The translations under genes and the position numbers were made by a program. From assembly GCA_030587365.1 (NCBI GenBank), contig JAUQZE010000004.1:1-64000 (forward strand): a stretch of 64,000 nucleotides of DNA, given 5' to 3'. The stretch is from Candidatus Freyarchaeota archaeon. GTDB lineage: Archaea > Asgardarchaeota > Jordiarchaeia > Jordiarchaeales > Jordiarchaeaceae. This document shows, in pieces, positions 36,272 through 45,058 of the stretch (the stretch's first letter is position 1; each line of letters opens with the position of its first letter). Below the pieces are notes generated by a model. The model had not been told where the DNA came from. It ran no database searches and saw only the letters and a list, made by a program, of their open reading frames with translations.

Positions 36272-37429
36272 ATGTCAATAGAGTTGCGTGCAAAGGATGC
36301 AGCAGCGGCGGGTTCTTCCGTAAGAACCTTAACAAAGTTTGACCTTGCCAATGATACAAAGGTTTGGTGGGGCGGGGTAACGCTCCTCACTAACTTACCT
36401 TGTGGAAACGAACTCCCCTTATCCACAGGTGAAATATTCTGTGAGGGATCTCTTGAAAATGGAACATACATTCGAGAACGTGAGCTCTCCGTGAGCAGAA
36501 GAGCGGTCCCCACCCTAATACGAAAAAACATACACTACCTTATCAGAGCAACAGTCTCGGTGGGAAAACCAGATAAACACGGTGAAGAATTTAAAATCTC
36601 CTCAGAAAGACCTATTAAGATAAGATTGGAACAGAACTTTGAACCTAATCCTGTTTCTCTCACCATTAAGGGAATGAGCTTCAGCGTAGAAAAGGATACA
36701 GTTCAACCTGGTGAGATAATTAAACTGAATTACAAAACTGAAGGGTTAAAACTATTAACAGTAAATCTGGTTAATGACTCAAACATTAATTGTTCTTGTC
36801 CAAAATATGCAAAGGTTTGCGTTCACATTAAAAAGAACCCTCCAGAGATTTTAACCACTGTTGAGGAAAAGAACCCCACACAGGGTTACCTATCTATCAG
36901 GATACCTCAGTACGCCGAGCACAGCTACAACTATTTCTGGGAGCCCACCGAAAGAACCCAATGGTCCCAGACGCTCGGAGTTTATTCCTACTGGTATCTT
37001 GACATCATATGTACGAAGGTTACCGGTGAAAGTATTAAATTCCAGATACCAATTAACATTGTATTACCCCCCCTAGGAGAGGAGGGGTTGTTTGAAGAAT
37101 CAAAAGCACGAAGTATTCTAAAAGGGAATGTACTGCCGCAATCATTAGAAGTTTCAGTGAAACAAAAAGAAAAAGATCAATTAAGCATGCTTATAACAAA
37201 TAACACAAAACAGAAACTCAAGGGTGTTACCATAAAAGTTGTTGGGATAAAAGAGGAGCTATTCGAAATAGCACCTCACATGCTGGGAATCAAAGAATTG
37301 CCCATTGGAAAAGAGGTAGAATTAAACTATGAATTTCATGAAAAAAATGTTCAAAGTTTCCAATTGTCTTTCGAAGATAACGAAGGAAATACTGTAAATA
37401 AGAGAATCAAGATGGCCCGTTCTACCTAA
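36272..37429 (+). CDS. Arrestin-like beta-sandwich protein
   Basis: This 385-residue, almost wholly beta-strand protein has an N-terminal part with TGEIFCEGSLENGTYIRERE and NIHYLIRATVSVG, followed by a second part beginning SFSVEKDTVQPGEIIKLNY. These echo the two lobes of arrestin-family proteins: a gene-type polar core, then a Y/F-x-x-G-E-x-I strand. The last 90 residues contain ITNNTKQKLKGVTIKVVG and KEELFEIAPHM, resembling the C-terminal domain of two neighbours. No signal peptide. Arrestin-type proteins bind membrane receptors or trafficking factors in eukaryotes; the role here is inferred only from gene context beside the Rag-like GTPase. A Vps26 or SpoOM-like identity is possible. Confidence 0.6.
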   Translation: MSIELRAKDAAAAGSSVRTLTKFDLANDTKVWWGGVTLLTNLPCGNELPLSTGEIFCEGSLENGTYIRERELSVSRRAVPTLIRKNIHYLIRATVSVGKPDKHGEEFKISSERPIKIRLEQNFEPNPVSLTIKGMSFSVEKDTVQPGEIIKLNYKTEGLKLLTVNLVNDSNINCSCPKYAKVCVHIKKNPPEILTTVEEKNPTQGYLSIRIPQYAEHSYNYFWEPTERTQWSQTLGVYSYWYLDIICTKVTGESIKFQIPINIVLPPLGEEGLFEESKARSILKGNVLPQSLEVSVKQKEKDQLSMLITNNTKQKLKGVTIKVVGIKEELFEIAPHMLGIKELPIGKEVELNYEFHEKNVQSFQLSFEDNEGNTVNKRIKMARST

Positions 37430-37649
37430 ATCCAAAAATCTAACTAATTCAACAATAGATTAGATTACTTCTCTTATCTCCTCGATAGTTTATATAAAAA
37501 ATTTTTTATAAGTATACTGCTAATTATACTAGTGAATTCATTAAACTATAATGCCTTGCATCCTAAGAAAATGCCTTTAATAAAATAATGATATCAATAT
37601 TTACCATTTTCATAATCTTTAGACATAAAATATCCGAGGGAGTGACAAT

Positions 37650-38921
37650 TTGGAGATAAAGGAAACTAGGATACCGTTTATAGACTTTTCTTTAGGTGAA
37701 CTTTCCGAGGGGCAGGTACTGCTTTTTACCGCGGACTCTTCCACACTAAACGACGCACTGCTGCTTAGCATGCTAGTTACCTTTAACCTGATAGACCAGG
37801 GAATGGCCTGTGTTGCAATTCAAACAGACGAACCCTACTTTTTAGCCTCAAAAAAATTTAAACACGTTTTTCTGCCTGACAAGTTCCCTCTTTTAATAAA
37901 AGCAATGGATGAAGGACGTTTCACCTATCTAGACCTTACATCTGATAAAAGTCAATCCGATAAAACCACTGAAGATTTAAGCGGTGTTAAACTGGTTAGA
38001 AACGATATAGATAGAATATTGTATGAAGCTAGCCAGGCAATAGACAGAACAAAGAGGAAGTTTCCTGATACTAAAATTATTTTCTTGTATCATAATATAA
38101 GCTCTACTATAGTTGATTTCGATTCAAAGGCTGTTTTAAAGATGTTAAAAAAACTGATTGCGAATATAAAGCAGGATGGTAACATCTTCATCGGGGTGAT
38201 GAATAGAGATATTCACGAACCAGAAATAACAAATACTCTAAAACACTTTTCGAACTATGCCGTGGAGTTTGGATTAGAATTAAAGGATAATTCTCCGCGC
38301 CCTTATTTTCAAGTCTCCAAAACACCGATGGTTGGATTTGTTAAAAGAATTCTACACAAAAAACTTGCATATCACATTTCTGGCAACAAGTTTGAAACCT
38401 TTTCACCCATCTCTTTCTACCTAGATGAATTAGAAAACGGACAGGTTTTTTATCAGAAGGGAGAGGTTTCAATATTAGGAACCAAAAACCTTGTACTTCC
38501 TATCTACTTTCTAGTGAACCTTCTAAAAAGTTTAGAAAGAAATCTTGGTTATGAGACATATAGAAAAGTTGTTTTAGAACTCGGTGCAGATTCCGGAACC
38601 AAAAACGTTAGAGCTGTTGAATCGGAATTCAAATTAAAAGAGGATCGCCTTTTACTTTCAACCATTAGCTACGTTGGTGCTAGAGGCTATGGTAAATTAT
38701 TAGGCATTGAGGGAACTCTTGAATCTGGTAAGATAAAAATCAGAATTCGTTCCTCTTTAGCTGAATTTTGGGGCAAATCGAACCAGCCGGTGGATGTTTT
38801 ATATGAGGGAGGTTTCCTAGGAGTGGTCAAAGAAATTACGGGAAGAAAATGGATTTGTAAAGAAACAAAGTGCATGGTTATGGGCGATGATTACTGCGAG
38901 TTTGAATTGACTCGGATGTAA
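37650..38921 (+). CDS. KaiC-like (P-loop-less) plus V4R domain protein, paralogue 1
   Basis: The 423-residue protein has two parts. Residues 1-235 follow a KaiC/RadA-like fold: GQVLLFTADSSTLNDALLLS stands where the Walker A loop GxxGxGKT should be, AIQTDEP follows, then a Walker B-like strand KIIFLYHNISSTIVDF and a late HFSNYAVEFGLE. The lysine and glycine loop is missing, so ATP hydrolysis is unlikely. Residues 270-423 are a V4R domain (related to TRAPP Bet3) with GYGKLLGIEG and the closing ETKCMVMGDDYCEFEL, whose two cysteines are conserved. V4R domains bind small hydrophobic ligands. TTG start after GAGGGAG. First of four tandem copies. Confidence 0.75.
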   Translation: MEIKETRIPFIDFSLGELSEGQVLLFTADSSTLNDALLLSMLVTFNLIDQGMACVAIQTDEPYFLASKKFKHVFLPDKFPLLIKAMDEGRFTYLDLTSDKSQSDKTTEDLSGVKLVRNDIDRILYEASQAIDRTKRKFPDTKIIFLYHNISSTIVDFDSKAVLKMLKKLIANIKQDGNIFIGVMNRDIHEPEITNTLKHFSNYAVEFGLELKDNSPRPYFQVSKTPMVGFVKRILHKKLAYHISGNKFETFSPISFYLDELENGQVFYQKGEVSILGTKNLVLPIYFLVNLLKSLERNLGYETYRKVVLELGADSGTKNVRAVESEFKLKEDRLLLSTISYVGARGYGKLLGIEGTLESGKIKIRIRSSLAEFWGKSNQPVDVLYEGGFLGVVKEITGRKWICKETKCMVMGDDYCEFELTRM

Positions 38922-38992
38922 TTCTAAACAAACATTAATTTTTAAATCAACTTTCAATTGTTTTTTATTAGCTCTTCCAAGGAGATGTGGAA

Positions 38993-40273
38993 TTGAAAAT
39001 TCGAAATACTGGAATAGAATTTGTGGATCAATCCCTCGGTGCTCTTTATGATGGTTTACCAATGATATTTTCCGCAGACTCGACTACAGCAAATGATGCT
39101 CAGAAGCTTGGGAGTTTAATAGCATTGAACATTTTGGAAAAGGGTGGGGGGTGCGTTCTTATTTATGAAAACCTTCCCTTCTCTTTGGCAGTAAATGAAA
39201 CATTATATTTTCACTCCCCTGAGAATAAGCTTACTCTTGAGAAGGCGATGAATGAGGGTAGATTGCATTATCTTAATATTGTAATAGAAGACGCCGTTAG
39301 TACTCTGCATTTTAATCACTCGGAGTTTATAAATACTGTTGCAAATGATCCCGACAGAATAATGTATGAAATTTTAAATGCAAAGAATCAAATCAGAAAA
39401 AACTTTTCAGATATCCCCATTCTAATTTTACAAACAAATATCAGTTCCTTGGCTGTGGATTTTGGTTCAAAAGCCGCATTAAATACGATAAGAAAAGTGA
39501 TATTAAATGTTAAAAGTGGGCGTGATTTCTTTCTTGGTATTTTGAATCGAGAAATGCAAGAGCCGAATGTAACTAACTCCTTTACCCACCTTGCTGACTA
39601 TGTACTTGAATTCGGAATAGATATACTTGGCGGTAAAAAGCAACCCTACGTGTCTGTAAATAGAACTCCCCTGTTGAAGGACATTGGAAGAAAACTTTAC
39701 AAAAAATTCGCTTATGAACTTTCAGAAGATAACTTTTATACGATTCCTTCTCTTCCCACCTCCTTTGAAGAGTTAAAGGAAAGTATTTCCTATCTCGAGA
39801 GGGGGGAGATCACCGCCCATGACACAAATTACATTATCACTGGGATGAGGGATTTCGTACATCTCTTAAAAGAAGTTGAAAAAAAACTTGGGAAAAGCGA
39901 ATACACTAAAACAATTAAAACGGTAGGTAGATCGATAGGATCACATATTGCAAAAGCGTTATCCTCCCAATTTCAGCCAACTACCGAAGAACTTTTTAAA
40001 GCTGCACTAAATCACCTCTCAATTACTGGTTGGGGTAAGTTTAACATTTTGGAGGGAAATACTAACTCCAAGAGGATAAGAGTAGAAGGGTTTTCTGTAT
40101 TTGCGGCTAATTATGGAGAATCCGATCATCCAGTTTGCGTTTTGGAAGAAGGCATTCTACAAGGAATCTTGGAAGAACTCACTTCACTGAATTGGACCTG
40201 TATAGAAAAAGAATGTATTGCTAAGGGAGACAAACCGTGTAAATTTGAATTGGAACTTGTAGAAAATCACTGA
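38993..40273 (+). CDS. KaiC-like (P-loop-less) plus V4R domain protein, paralogue 2
   Basis: Same architecture as the gene before it, 426 residues. The P-loop position reads GLPMIFSADSTTANDAQKLG, the Walker B-like strand is ILILQTNISSLAVDFGS, and the V4R end is ECIAKGDKPCKFELELVE. The first cysteine of the usual ETKC motif is kept as KEC. The start is placed at a TTG (38993), eight bases after GGAG; a GTG at 38987 is too close to the ribosome binding site. Spacing of 71 bases to paralogue 1. Sequence identity among the four copies looks about 30-40 percent, judged by eye, so the duplications are old. Confidence 0.75.
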   Translation: MKIRNTGIEFVDQSLGALYDGLPMIFSADSTTANDAQKLGSLIALNILEKGGGCVLIYENLPFSLAVNETLYFHSPENKLTLEKAMNEGRLHYLNIVIEDAVSTLHFNHSEFINTVANDPDRIMYEILNAKNQIRKNFSDIPILILQTNISSLAVDFGSKAALNTIRKVILNVKSGRDFFLGILNREMQEPNVTNSFTHLADYVLEFGIDILGGKKQPYVSVNRTPLLKDIGRKLYKKFAYELSEDNFYTIPSLPTSFEELKESISYLERGEITAHDTNYIITGMRDFVHLLKEVEKKLGKSEYTKTIKTVGRSIGSHIAKALSSQFQPTTEELFKAALNHLSITGWGKFNILEGNTNSKRIRVEGFSVFAANYGESDHPVCVLEEGILQGILEELTSLNWTCIEKECIAKGDKPCKFELELVENH

Positions 40274-40316
40274 ACTTTATTCATGAACGGATCAAAACTT
40301 AGAATGAGGGACAAGT

Positions 40317-41588
40317 TTGAAGATCGAAAAAACTTTAATAGATTTTATAGACGAGGCTCTGGGCAATCTAGATGAAGGTACTTCAATATTGTTCGTATGC
40401 GATTCTTTAACTCTCAATGACACGATAACTCTCTGCGGTTTAATTATTGTTAACTTCATTAAACAAGGGGGAGGTTGCATCGTAGCAAATACAAGCCTGC
40501 CCTTTTCTATGATCTATGTTGATATTAAAAGTAGGTCTATGATGGAAGAACTTCCTTTTATAGAGAAAGGTGCAGAGGAAGGCAGGTGTTACTATATAGA
40601 TATTGCTTCAGAGGAAGCTTTTCAGGAGGATCTGAGTAATTTTAAGGGTGTAATTAAAATTAACAACGACCCGAATAGGATAATATACGAAATCCTTTTT
40701 TTAGGGGATGAAATCAAAAAAAGTTTTCCAGATGCTCCAGTTATGGTTTGGTACAATAATTTTAGTTCCTCTATTATTGATTTTGGCTCAGAATCCGTTT
40801 TAAAAATGTTTAGAAAGCTGTCAACAAGTGCAAAGCAAAAAGGATACCTTATTACTGGCCTAGTTAATCGCGACCTGCATGATCCCCGCATAATAAACAC
40901 TTTAATGCACTTTGCGGATTTTGTAGTAGAACTTAGTTCCGAAGAAAAAGGAGGAGTAAAACAACCATACGTGCGAGTATTGAAATCTCCCATTTTAGAA
41001 CCAAACGTAACAAATTTACAACAAAGATACGCTTATACCCTGTCTGGAACTAATTTCTCAACGATTCCCTCTCTGGCTCCCGTTTTTGATAAGTTGAAGA
41101 GAAATATTTCCTATCTTGAGAGAGGAGAAGTTTCAATCTATAATATGGAATATTTGATTACACCTCTGAACACTTTCTTACTGTTGCTTAAAGAGCTTGA
41201 GAAAAATTTGGGAATAAACGAATATAATGAATTTGCGAAAAATTTCGGTAAAACGGTGGGTTTAGAAATCACAAACTTCTTTAGATCAAAATATAGCCTG
41301 CAGGGAAATGAATTACTGAAAGAAGCAATAAACTATTTGCTAATTCGAGGGTGGGGAAGACTAATCGAAAAGGTGGGAAGTCTTGAGTTGGGTAGACTCA
41401 AAATATCTTCTTTTCAAACCTTCGCGTATAACTATGGAAAATCAGATCATAAAGTTTGTGCAATATTTGAGGGCATTGTATCAGGTGTTTTAGAAGGCGT
41501 TACAGGGAACAAGTGGACTTGTAGGGAAACAAAATGTATGGCAACAGGCGATGAGCTATGTGAATTTGAAGCAAAAGTTGAAAAATAA
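40317..41588 (+). CDS. KaiC-like (P-loop-less) plus V4R domain protein, paralogue 3
   Basis: The 423-residue third copy has DFIDEALGNLDEGTSILFV at the N-terminus and VCDSLTLNDTITLCGLIIVN where the Walker A loop would be. VMVWYNNFSSSIIDFGS is its Walker B-like strand, with a V4R end of ETKCMATGDELCEFEAKVE. TTG start, 43 bases after paralogue 2. The conserved block NRDLHDPRIINTLMHFADF (about 185-203) corresponds to the DNA/substrate-facing strand region of KaiC. It may form hetero-oligomers with its neighbours. Confidence 0.75.
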   Translation: MKIEKTLIDFIDEALGNLDEGTSILFVCDSLTLNDTITLCGLIIVNFIKQGGGCIVANTSLPFSMIYVDIKSRSMMEELPFIEKGAEEGRCYYIDIASEEAFQEDLSNFKGVIKINNDPNRIIYEILFLGDEIKKSFPDAPVMVWYNNFSSSIIDFGSESVLKMFRKLSTSAKQKGYLITGLVNRDLHDPRIINTLMHFADFVVELSSEEKGGVKQPYVRVLKSPILEPNVTNLQQRYAYTLSGTNFSTIPSLAPVFDKLKRNISYLERGEVSIYNMEYLITPLNTFLLLLKELEKNLGINEYNEFAKNFGKTVGLEITNFFRSKYSLQGNELLKEAINYLLIRGWGRLIEKVGSLELGRLKISSFQTFAYNYGKSDHKVCAIFEGIVSGVLEGVTGNKWTCRETKCMATGDELCEFEAKVEK

Positions 41589-41692
41589 GCCTCTTTCACA
41601 AATTTGGCGTTCTCTCCAATATCTCTACTTATAGAAAAAAAGATAATATTTATATCACTCGTTCTTCTCTGGTTTAAGAGAAGGGATTAGTG

Positions 41693-42964
41693 TTGAAGAT
41701 TCGTAGAACTGGAATCGATTACGTTGATAAAACTTTAGGGCGCCTTTATGATGGTTTGTCAATTTTGGTAGCATCAGATTCTTTTACACTAAACGATGCC
41801 GAGAGGCTCGCAGGTTTAATTTGCCTGAATTTTATGAAGGGGGGTGGAGCAGTTATTACTGTTCATACCAATTTACCCTTCGATAAGGTTTCAAAAGAGA
41901 TTAAGAATAGTTATTCCGATGAAAACAATGTAGCGTTTCAAAAGGCTGTACGAGAAGGCAGGTTCTATTACCTAGATTTGGTTTCAGGTGAGAATAGACT
42001 CAACGCAAACTATAACAATTTTAAAAATGTTAGAGGAATAGCAAATGATCCAAATAGAATAGTTTATGAAATAAACGTAGCAAAAAATCAAATCAAACAG
42101 GAGTTTCCAGAAACACCAATTATTGTTGTCTATTTAAATGTAAGTTCTTCGATTGTTGACTTCGATCCAAAAACGGTTTTAAAGATGATCAGAAAACTAA
42201 CTATTGATACTAAGAGAGAAGGAGATATTTTTTTAGGCGTAGCGAATCGTGACATCCATGAACTACAAGTTACTAATACATTAAATCACGTTGTTGATTA
42301 CTCAGTAAATTTTGGTTTTGAAACAATTGATGACAAAAAACAATCATACGTATATACTTCAAGAACTCCCTTAGTGAGGGAAGCTCATAAAGTTCTGAAT
42401 CAGAGATTCGCATATTTTTTCACCCGTGATAATTTCATCACAATATTCCCATTGTATTACTCGTTTGATGAGTTGAAAGAAAGCATGTCGTTTAGTGAAT
42501 TAGGACAAGTTTCGGTACTCGGCTGGAACCACATTATCACACCAATACAAACTTTATTACTATTTCTTGAAACCTTGAAAAAACTTCATAGCCATGAAGA
42601 ATATCAACGAATACTTTACGATTTGGGTCTGCATGTGGGAATAGGCGCAGCCAATTTAATCGGATCTGAACGTGGAATAAACAATAAAAAGTTATTCGAA
42701 GAAGTTTTAAAATATAACACGGTCGCGGGATGGGGCAGACTTCTATCAATTGAAGGAAGTATTGATGAAGGCAGACTAAAAATTGCCGGGATTTCTACTA
42801 TTGCCCTATCATACAGTCGTTCAGATCATCCGGTATGCGCTTTTGTTGCAGGGGGTCTAGCCGGAATTCTCCAGGTAGCTACGAAGAAGGAGTGGAAGGG
42901 CAGAGAAACAAAGTGCATAGCGAAGGGAGATGACCACTGCGAATTTGAACTGGAGCTAAAATAA
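41693..42964 (+). CDS. KaiC-like (P-loop-less) plus V4R domain protein, paralogue 4
   Basis: Last copy, 423 residues from the TTG at 41693 (a GTG directly before it is also in frame). It has DGLSILVASDSFTLNDAERL for the P-loop region, IIVVYLNVSSSIVDFDP and the V4R ending ETKCIAKGDDHCEFEL. It begins LKIRRTGIDYVDKTLGRLYD, close to paralogues 1-3. A separate promoter is likely: a 100-base spacer with AATATTTATATCAC precedes it. It converges with the HTH-FrhB gene 52 bases away, closing the island. Confidence 0.75.
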   Translation: MKIRRTGIDYVDKTLGRLYDGLSILVASDSFTLNDAERLAGLICLNFMKGGGAVITVHTNLPFDKVSKEIKNSYSDENNVAFQKAVREGRFYYLDLVSGENRLNANYNNFKNVRGIANDPNRIVYEINVAKNQIKQEFPETPIIVVYLNVSSSIVDFDPKTVLKMIRKLTIDTKREGDIFLGVANRDIHELQVTNTLNHVVDYSVNFGFETIDDKKQSYVYTSRTPLVREAHKVLNQRFAYFFTRDNFITIFPLYYSFDELKESMSFSELGQVSVLGWNHIITPIQTLLLFLETLKKLHSHEEYQRILYDLGLHVGIGAANLIGSERGINNKKLFEEVLKYNTVAGWGRLLSIEGSIDEGRLKIAGISTIALSYSRSDHPVCAFVAGGLAGILQVATKKEWKGRETKCIAKGDDHCEFELELK

Positions 42965-43015
42965 ATAGATGACAAGCGAGTTTTCTGAATTATCTCTCAT
43001 TATTGAAGGATAGAC

Positions 43016-44461
43016 TTAGAAGTAGGTAGCATAATTTCCCTCTGCTCTCTTGGACTCTAGTTTTTCCAAGTTTCTTTTTCTTTTTCCTTTTGCTAGTTTT
43101 ATCACCATGGGTAATCCTGTTTCAGTTTCGTCTAAGGGCTTTGAGGTTAGGTATCCCTCTTCTTGAGCCTTTTGGAAAACTTCCTTTCCCCTTTCTGTTC
43201 TAATGAGGACAGTTGACCAACCGGGTGGTGATCCGATGGAGCCCACTGATATATCTGCGAGTTCGTTTGTAAGGTCTGGGCATACGTGGCAGGCTTCTCT
43301 TGCTAGGCTTGTTACCTCTTTAACTGGTACTGATGTCCGTTCACCCGTTTTGGTGTGTACTGAGAATTGTCCCTTGCTGATATCCATTTTGCGGGCGTTT
43401 TCTAGGCTAACCTTGCAGTAATCCTCAGAAATTTTCTTCAAATTCTGATAGGCAAAGTTTTCCATACAGAATATGCCTATTATAAGAGCAATGTCTCCCA
43501 TAAGTTCTTGGAAATTGTCTGAAAAGACTTGGGATTTTCTAACCGCTTGAATTTGGCAGGGAGTTCCCGCCACAGCAATTTTTTTGAGCCCCATTTTTTT
43601 GGCTTTTTCGAGCCCTATAAGCGTAGGGGTAATCACATACTTTGTACCTGCTGTTTGAAGCAGTTCCTCTTTGTTTGTTATGACTACGGGTTCCGATGTC
43701 CAGTTTTCTCCCGTCTTTTTAACCGCTAAAACACCATCTATCAACTTATGATCAAAAAGGTAAGTTAGGAGTGATGTTACTATGCCTCCGTCTTGGCAGA
43801 CTTTTTTTATTTCTTCTTTTTTAGTTTGGGCTGATAACGCGTTTTTATAGGATGCTATTGGCTCCTGCTCTAGATTAGAGGACGCCCCCTTTACATACTC
43901 TCTTATAAGGTCCAGATAAAGGAAAGTTCGGGGGCAGGCTACATTGCAGACGCCGCATCCAATGCACTTGTTCTCATCAATTACTGGAGCCTCATCTACA
44001 ATCGTTATCGCATTAACGGGACAAAAACTTACGCAAGCTCCACAATCCACACAGAGCTTTCCATCCACAATAAACTTAATTTTTTCAAATGGAGTTCTTG
44101 ATAGTTCGGGCTTTAAAACAGGTTTATAAATTGGTGCAGAATTAGCATTTTCCCCAATGCCCCTTTCAACTAACCCTTCATACTCCAAAAGTCGGAGATG
44201 CTTTCGTAGATTAAAATTGGAGATTCCCACTTCCTGTTCTAGTTGGGATAAAGTTGCATTCCCCAAACTTTTTAGAGCTATTAGAACTTTTCTTCGCTCT
44301 GTTTCATCGTCTACGAGATAGTCTAGTAGCTTTTCCCACTCCTCGCGTGTTAATTTGCCACACTCAAGGATTTCTTTTTCTCCTCCGAACAGAGCGCGTA
44401 TCCTGAAACTGTTTAATGCATCTAATGTCGCATTCAAATCATTCTTCAGTTTATTTACCAA
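43016..44461 (-). CDS. FrhB-like F420 oxidoreductase with N-terminal winged helix
   Basis: The protein of about 481 residues has a winged-helix DNA-binding module at about 45-125 (KVLIALKSLGNATLSQLEQE, then FNLRKHLRLLEYEGLVERG). A FrhB/FdhB module follows with clusters CVDCGACVSFCP and CIGCGVCNVACPR, QDGGIVTSLLTYL, AGTPCQIQAVRKS, FCMENFAY and CHVCPDLTNELADISVGSIG. I set the start at a TTG seven bases after GGAGG (44461). It is the last gene of the Hdr locus, downstream of vhuD, so F420 is the likely electron partner. An ArsR-like helix fused to an F420 enzyme is unusual; it may sense redox state and act on DNA. Confidence 0.85.
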   Translation of the reverse strand: MVNKLKNDLNATLDALNSFRIRALFGGEKEILECGKLTREEWEKLLDYLVDDETERRKVLIALKSLGNATLSQLEQEVGISNFNLRKHLRLLEYEGLVERGIGENANSAPIYKPVLKPELSRTPFEKIKFIVDGKLCVDCGACVSFCPVNAITIVDEAPVIDENKCIGCGVCNVACPRTFLYLDLIREYVKGASSNLEQEPIASYKNALSAQTKKEEIKKVCQDGGIVTSLLTYLFDHKLIDGVLAVKKTGENWTSEPVVITNKEELLQTAGTKYVITPTLIGLEKAKKMGLKKIAVAGTPCQIQAVRKSQVFSDNFQELMGDIALIIGIFCMENFAYQNLKKISEDYCKVSLENARKMDISKGQFSVHTKTGERTSVPVKEVTSLAREACHVCPDLTNELADISVGSIGSPPGWSTVLIRTERGKEVFQKAQEEGYLTSKPLDETETGLPMVIKLAKGKRKRNLEKLESKRAEGNYATYF

Positions 44462-44523
44462 TTTGTTGCCTCCATTCAAACGGCCTGCCTTATGGTTACC
44501 TAATCCTCCGCTTATGAGGATCG

Positions 44524-44561
44524 TCTCCCGAACCCTCCAAGATTTACCAGTTCGGGATCAT
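44524..44561 (-). promoter_or_regulatory. Candidate SECIS element after vhuD
   Basis: Twenty bases after the vhuD stop, the minus strand reads ATGA, then an 8-bp perfect stem TCCCGAAC/GTTCGGGA closing a 16-base loop with AAA (TGGTAAATC...), followed by GA. This is the arrangement of a eukaryotic SECIS: AUGA and GA forming the non-Watson-Crick quartet, with unpaired A residues in the apical loop. The stem before the loop is shorter than in eukaryotes. Archaeal genes rarely use hairpin terminators, so a terminator is the weaker reading. Confidence 0.6.
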
Positions 44562-44580
44562 TCAGGGGTAACCGGAATCA

Positions 44581-44985
44581 TTATTTTTCACGTATTGGGT
44601 TGGGTCCAAGTTTCTCAAGTTTCTTCATCATGTCGTCAACGGATTCCTTGAATCGGCTTACTTCGGCTGCTGAACAGTGGTACATGTTTACTCGATCTCC
44701 GCCGAGTCCACGTCTCTCCAATATTCTTTTAACAAAGTTGACGTGTTTTTCCGCCATGATATTTCCCTGTTCAAAGTCGCACTCACCGACGTGTCATCCC
44801 ACGACCATAACGCCGTCTGCGCCTTTGCAAATTGGCTCAAGCAACAGTGAGCTGTCGATTCGTCCAGTGCACCTTAAACGCACGATTCTAACAGAGGTGT
44901 CGTATGAGACTCTGGAAACACCTGTCAGATCAGCTACTCCATAACCTCATTTCCAACACGCAAACATCACAACTTGATGGGTCAA
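44581..44985 (-). CDS. vhuD: VhuD/MvhD electron transfer protein with two in-frame TGA (selenocysteine) codons
   Basis: MvhD/VhuD links an electron donor to HdrA through a [2Fe-2S] cluster. Reading TGA as selenocysteine (U), the frame gives 134 residues: FACWKUGYGVADLTGVSR at the N-terminus (U13, where the family has CxxC), a conserved RLRCTGRID block, and VVGUHVGECDFEQGN (U64, where the paralogue at 47.5 kb has GCHIGDC). Both positions are cysteine in ordinary MvhD. The TTG start follows GGAGG with seven bases between. The stop is TAA. Without recoding no useful ORF exists, yet the family blocks are perfectly in frame across both TGA codons. Confidence 0.88.
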
Positions 44986-45058
44986 CTGTTTTCCTCCAAC
45001 ACACACTCCTTTTTTTTAAATAATTGTTTTTAGTCCTCCTGGTCGCTTACCAGAGCTT

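Noticed and set aside
44524..44561. Intrinsic transcription terminator after vhuD
   Set aside because: The hairpin has no following T run, archaeal terminators are mostly U-tracts without hairpins, and the AUGA/GA flanks fit SECIS better.
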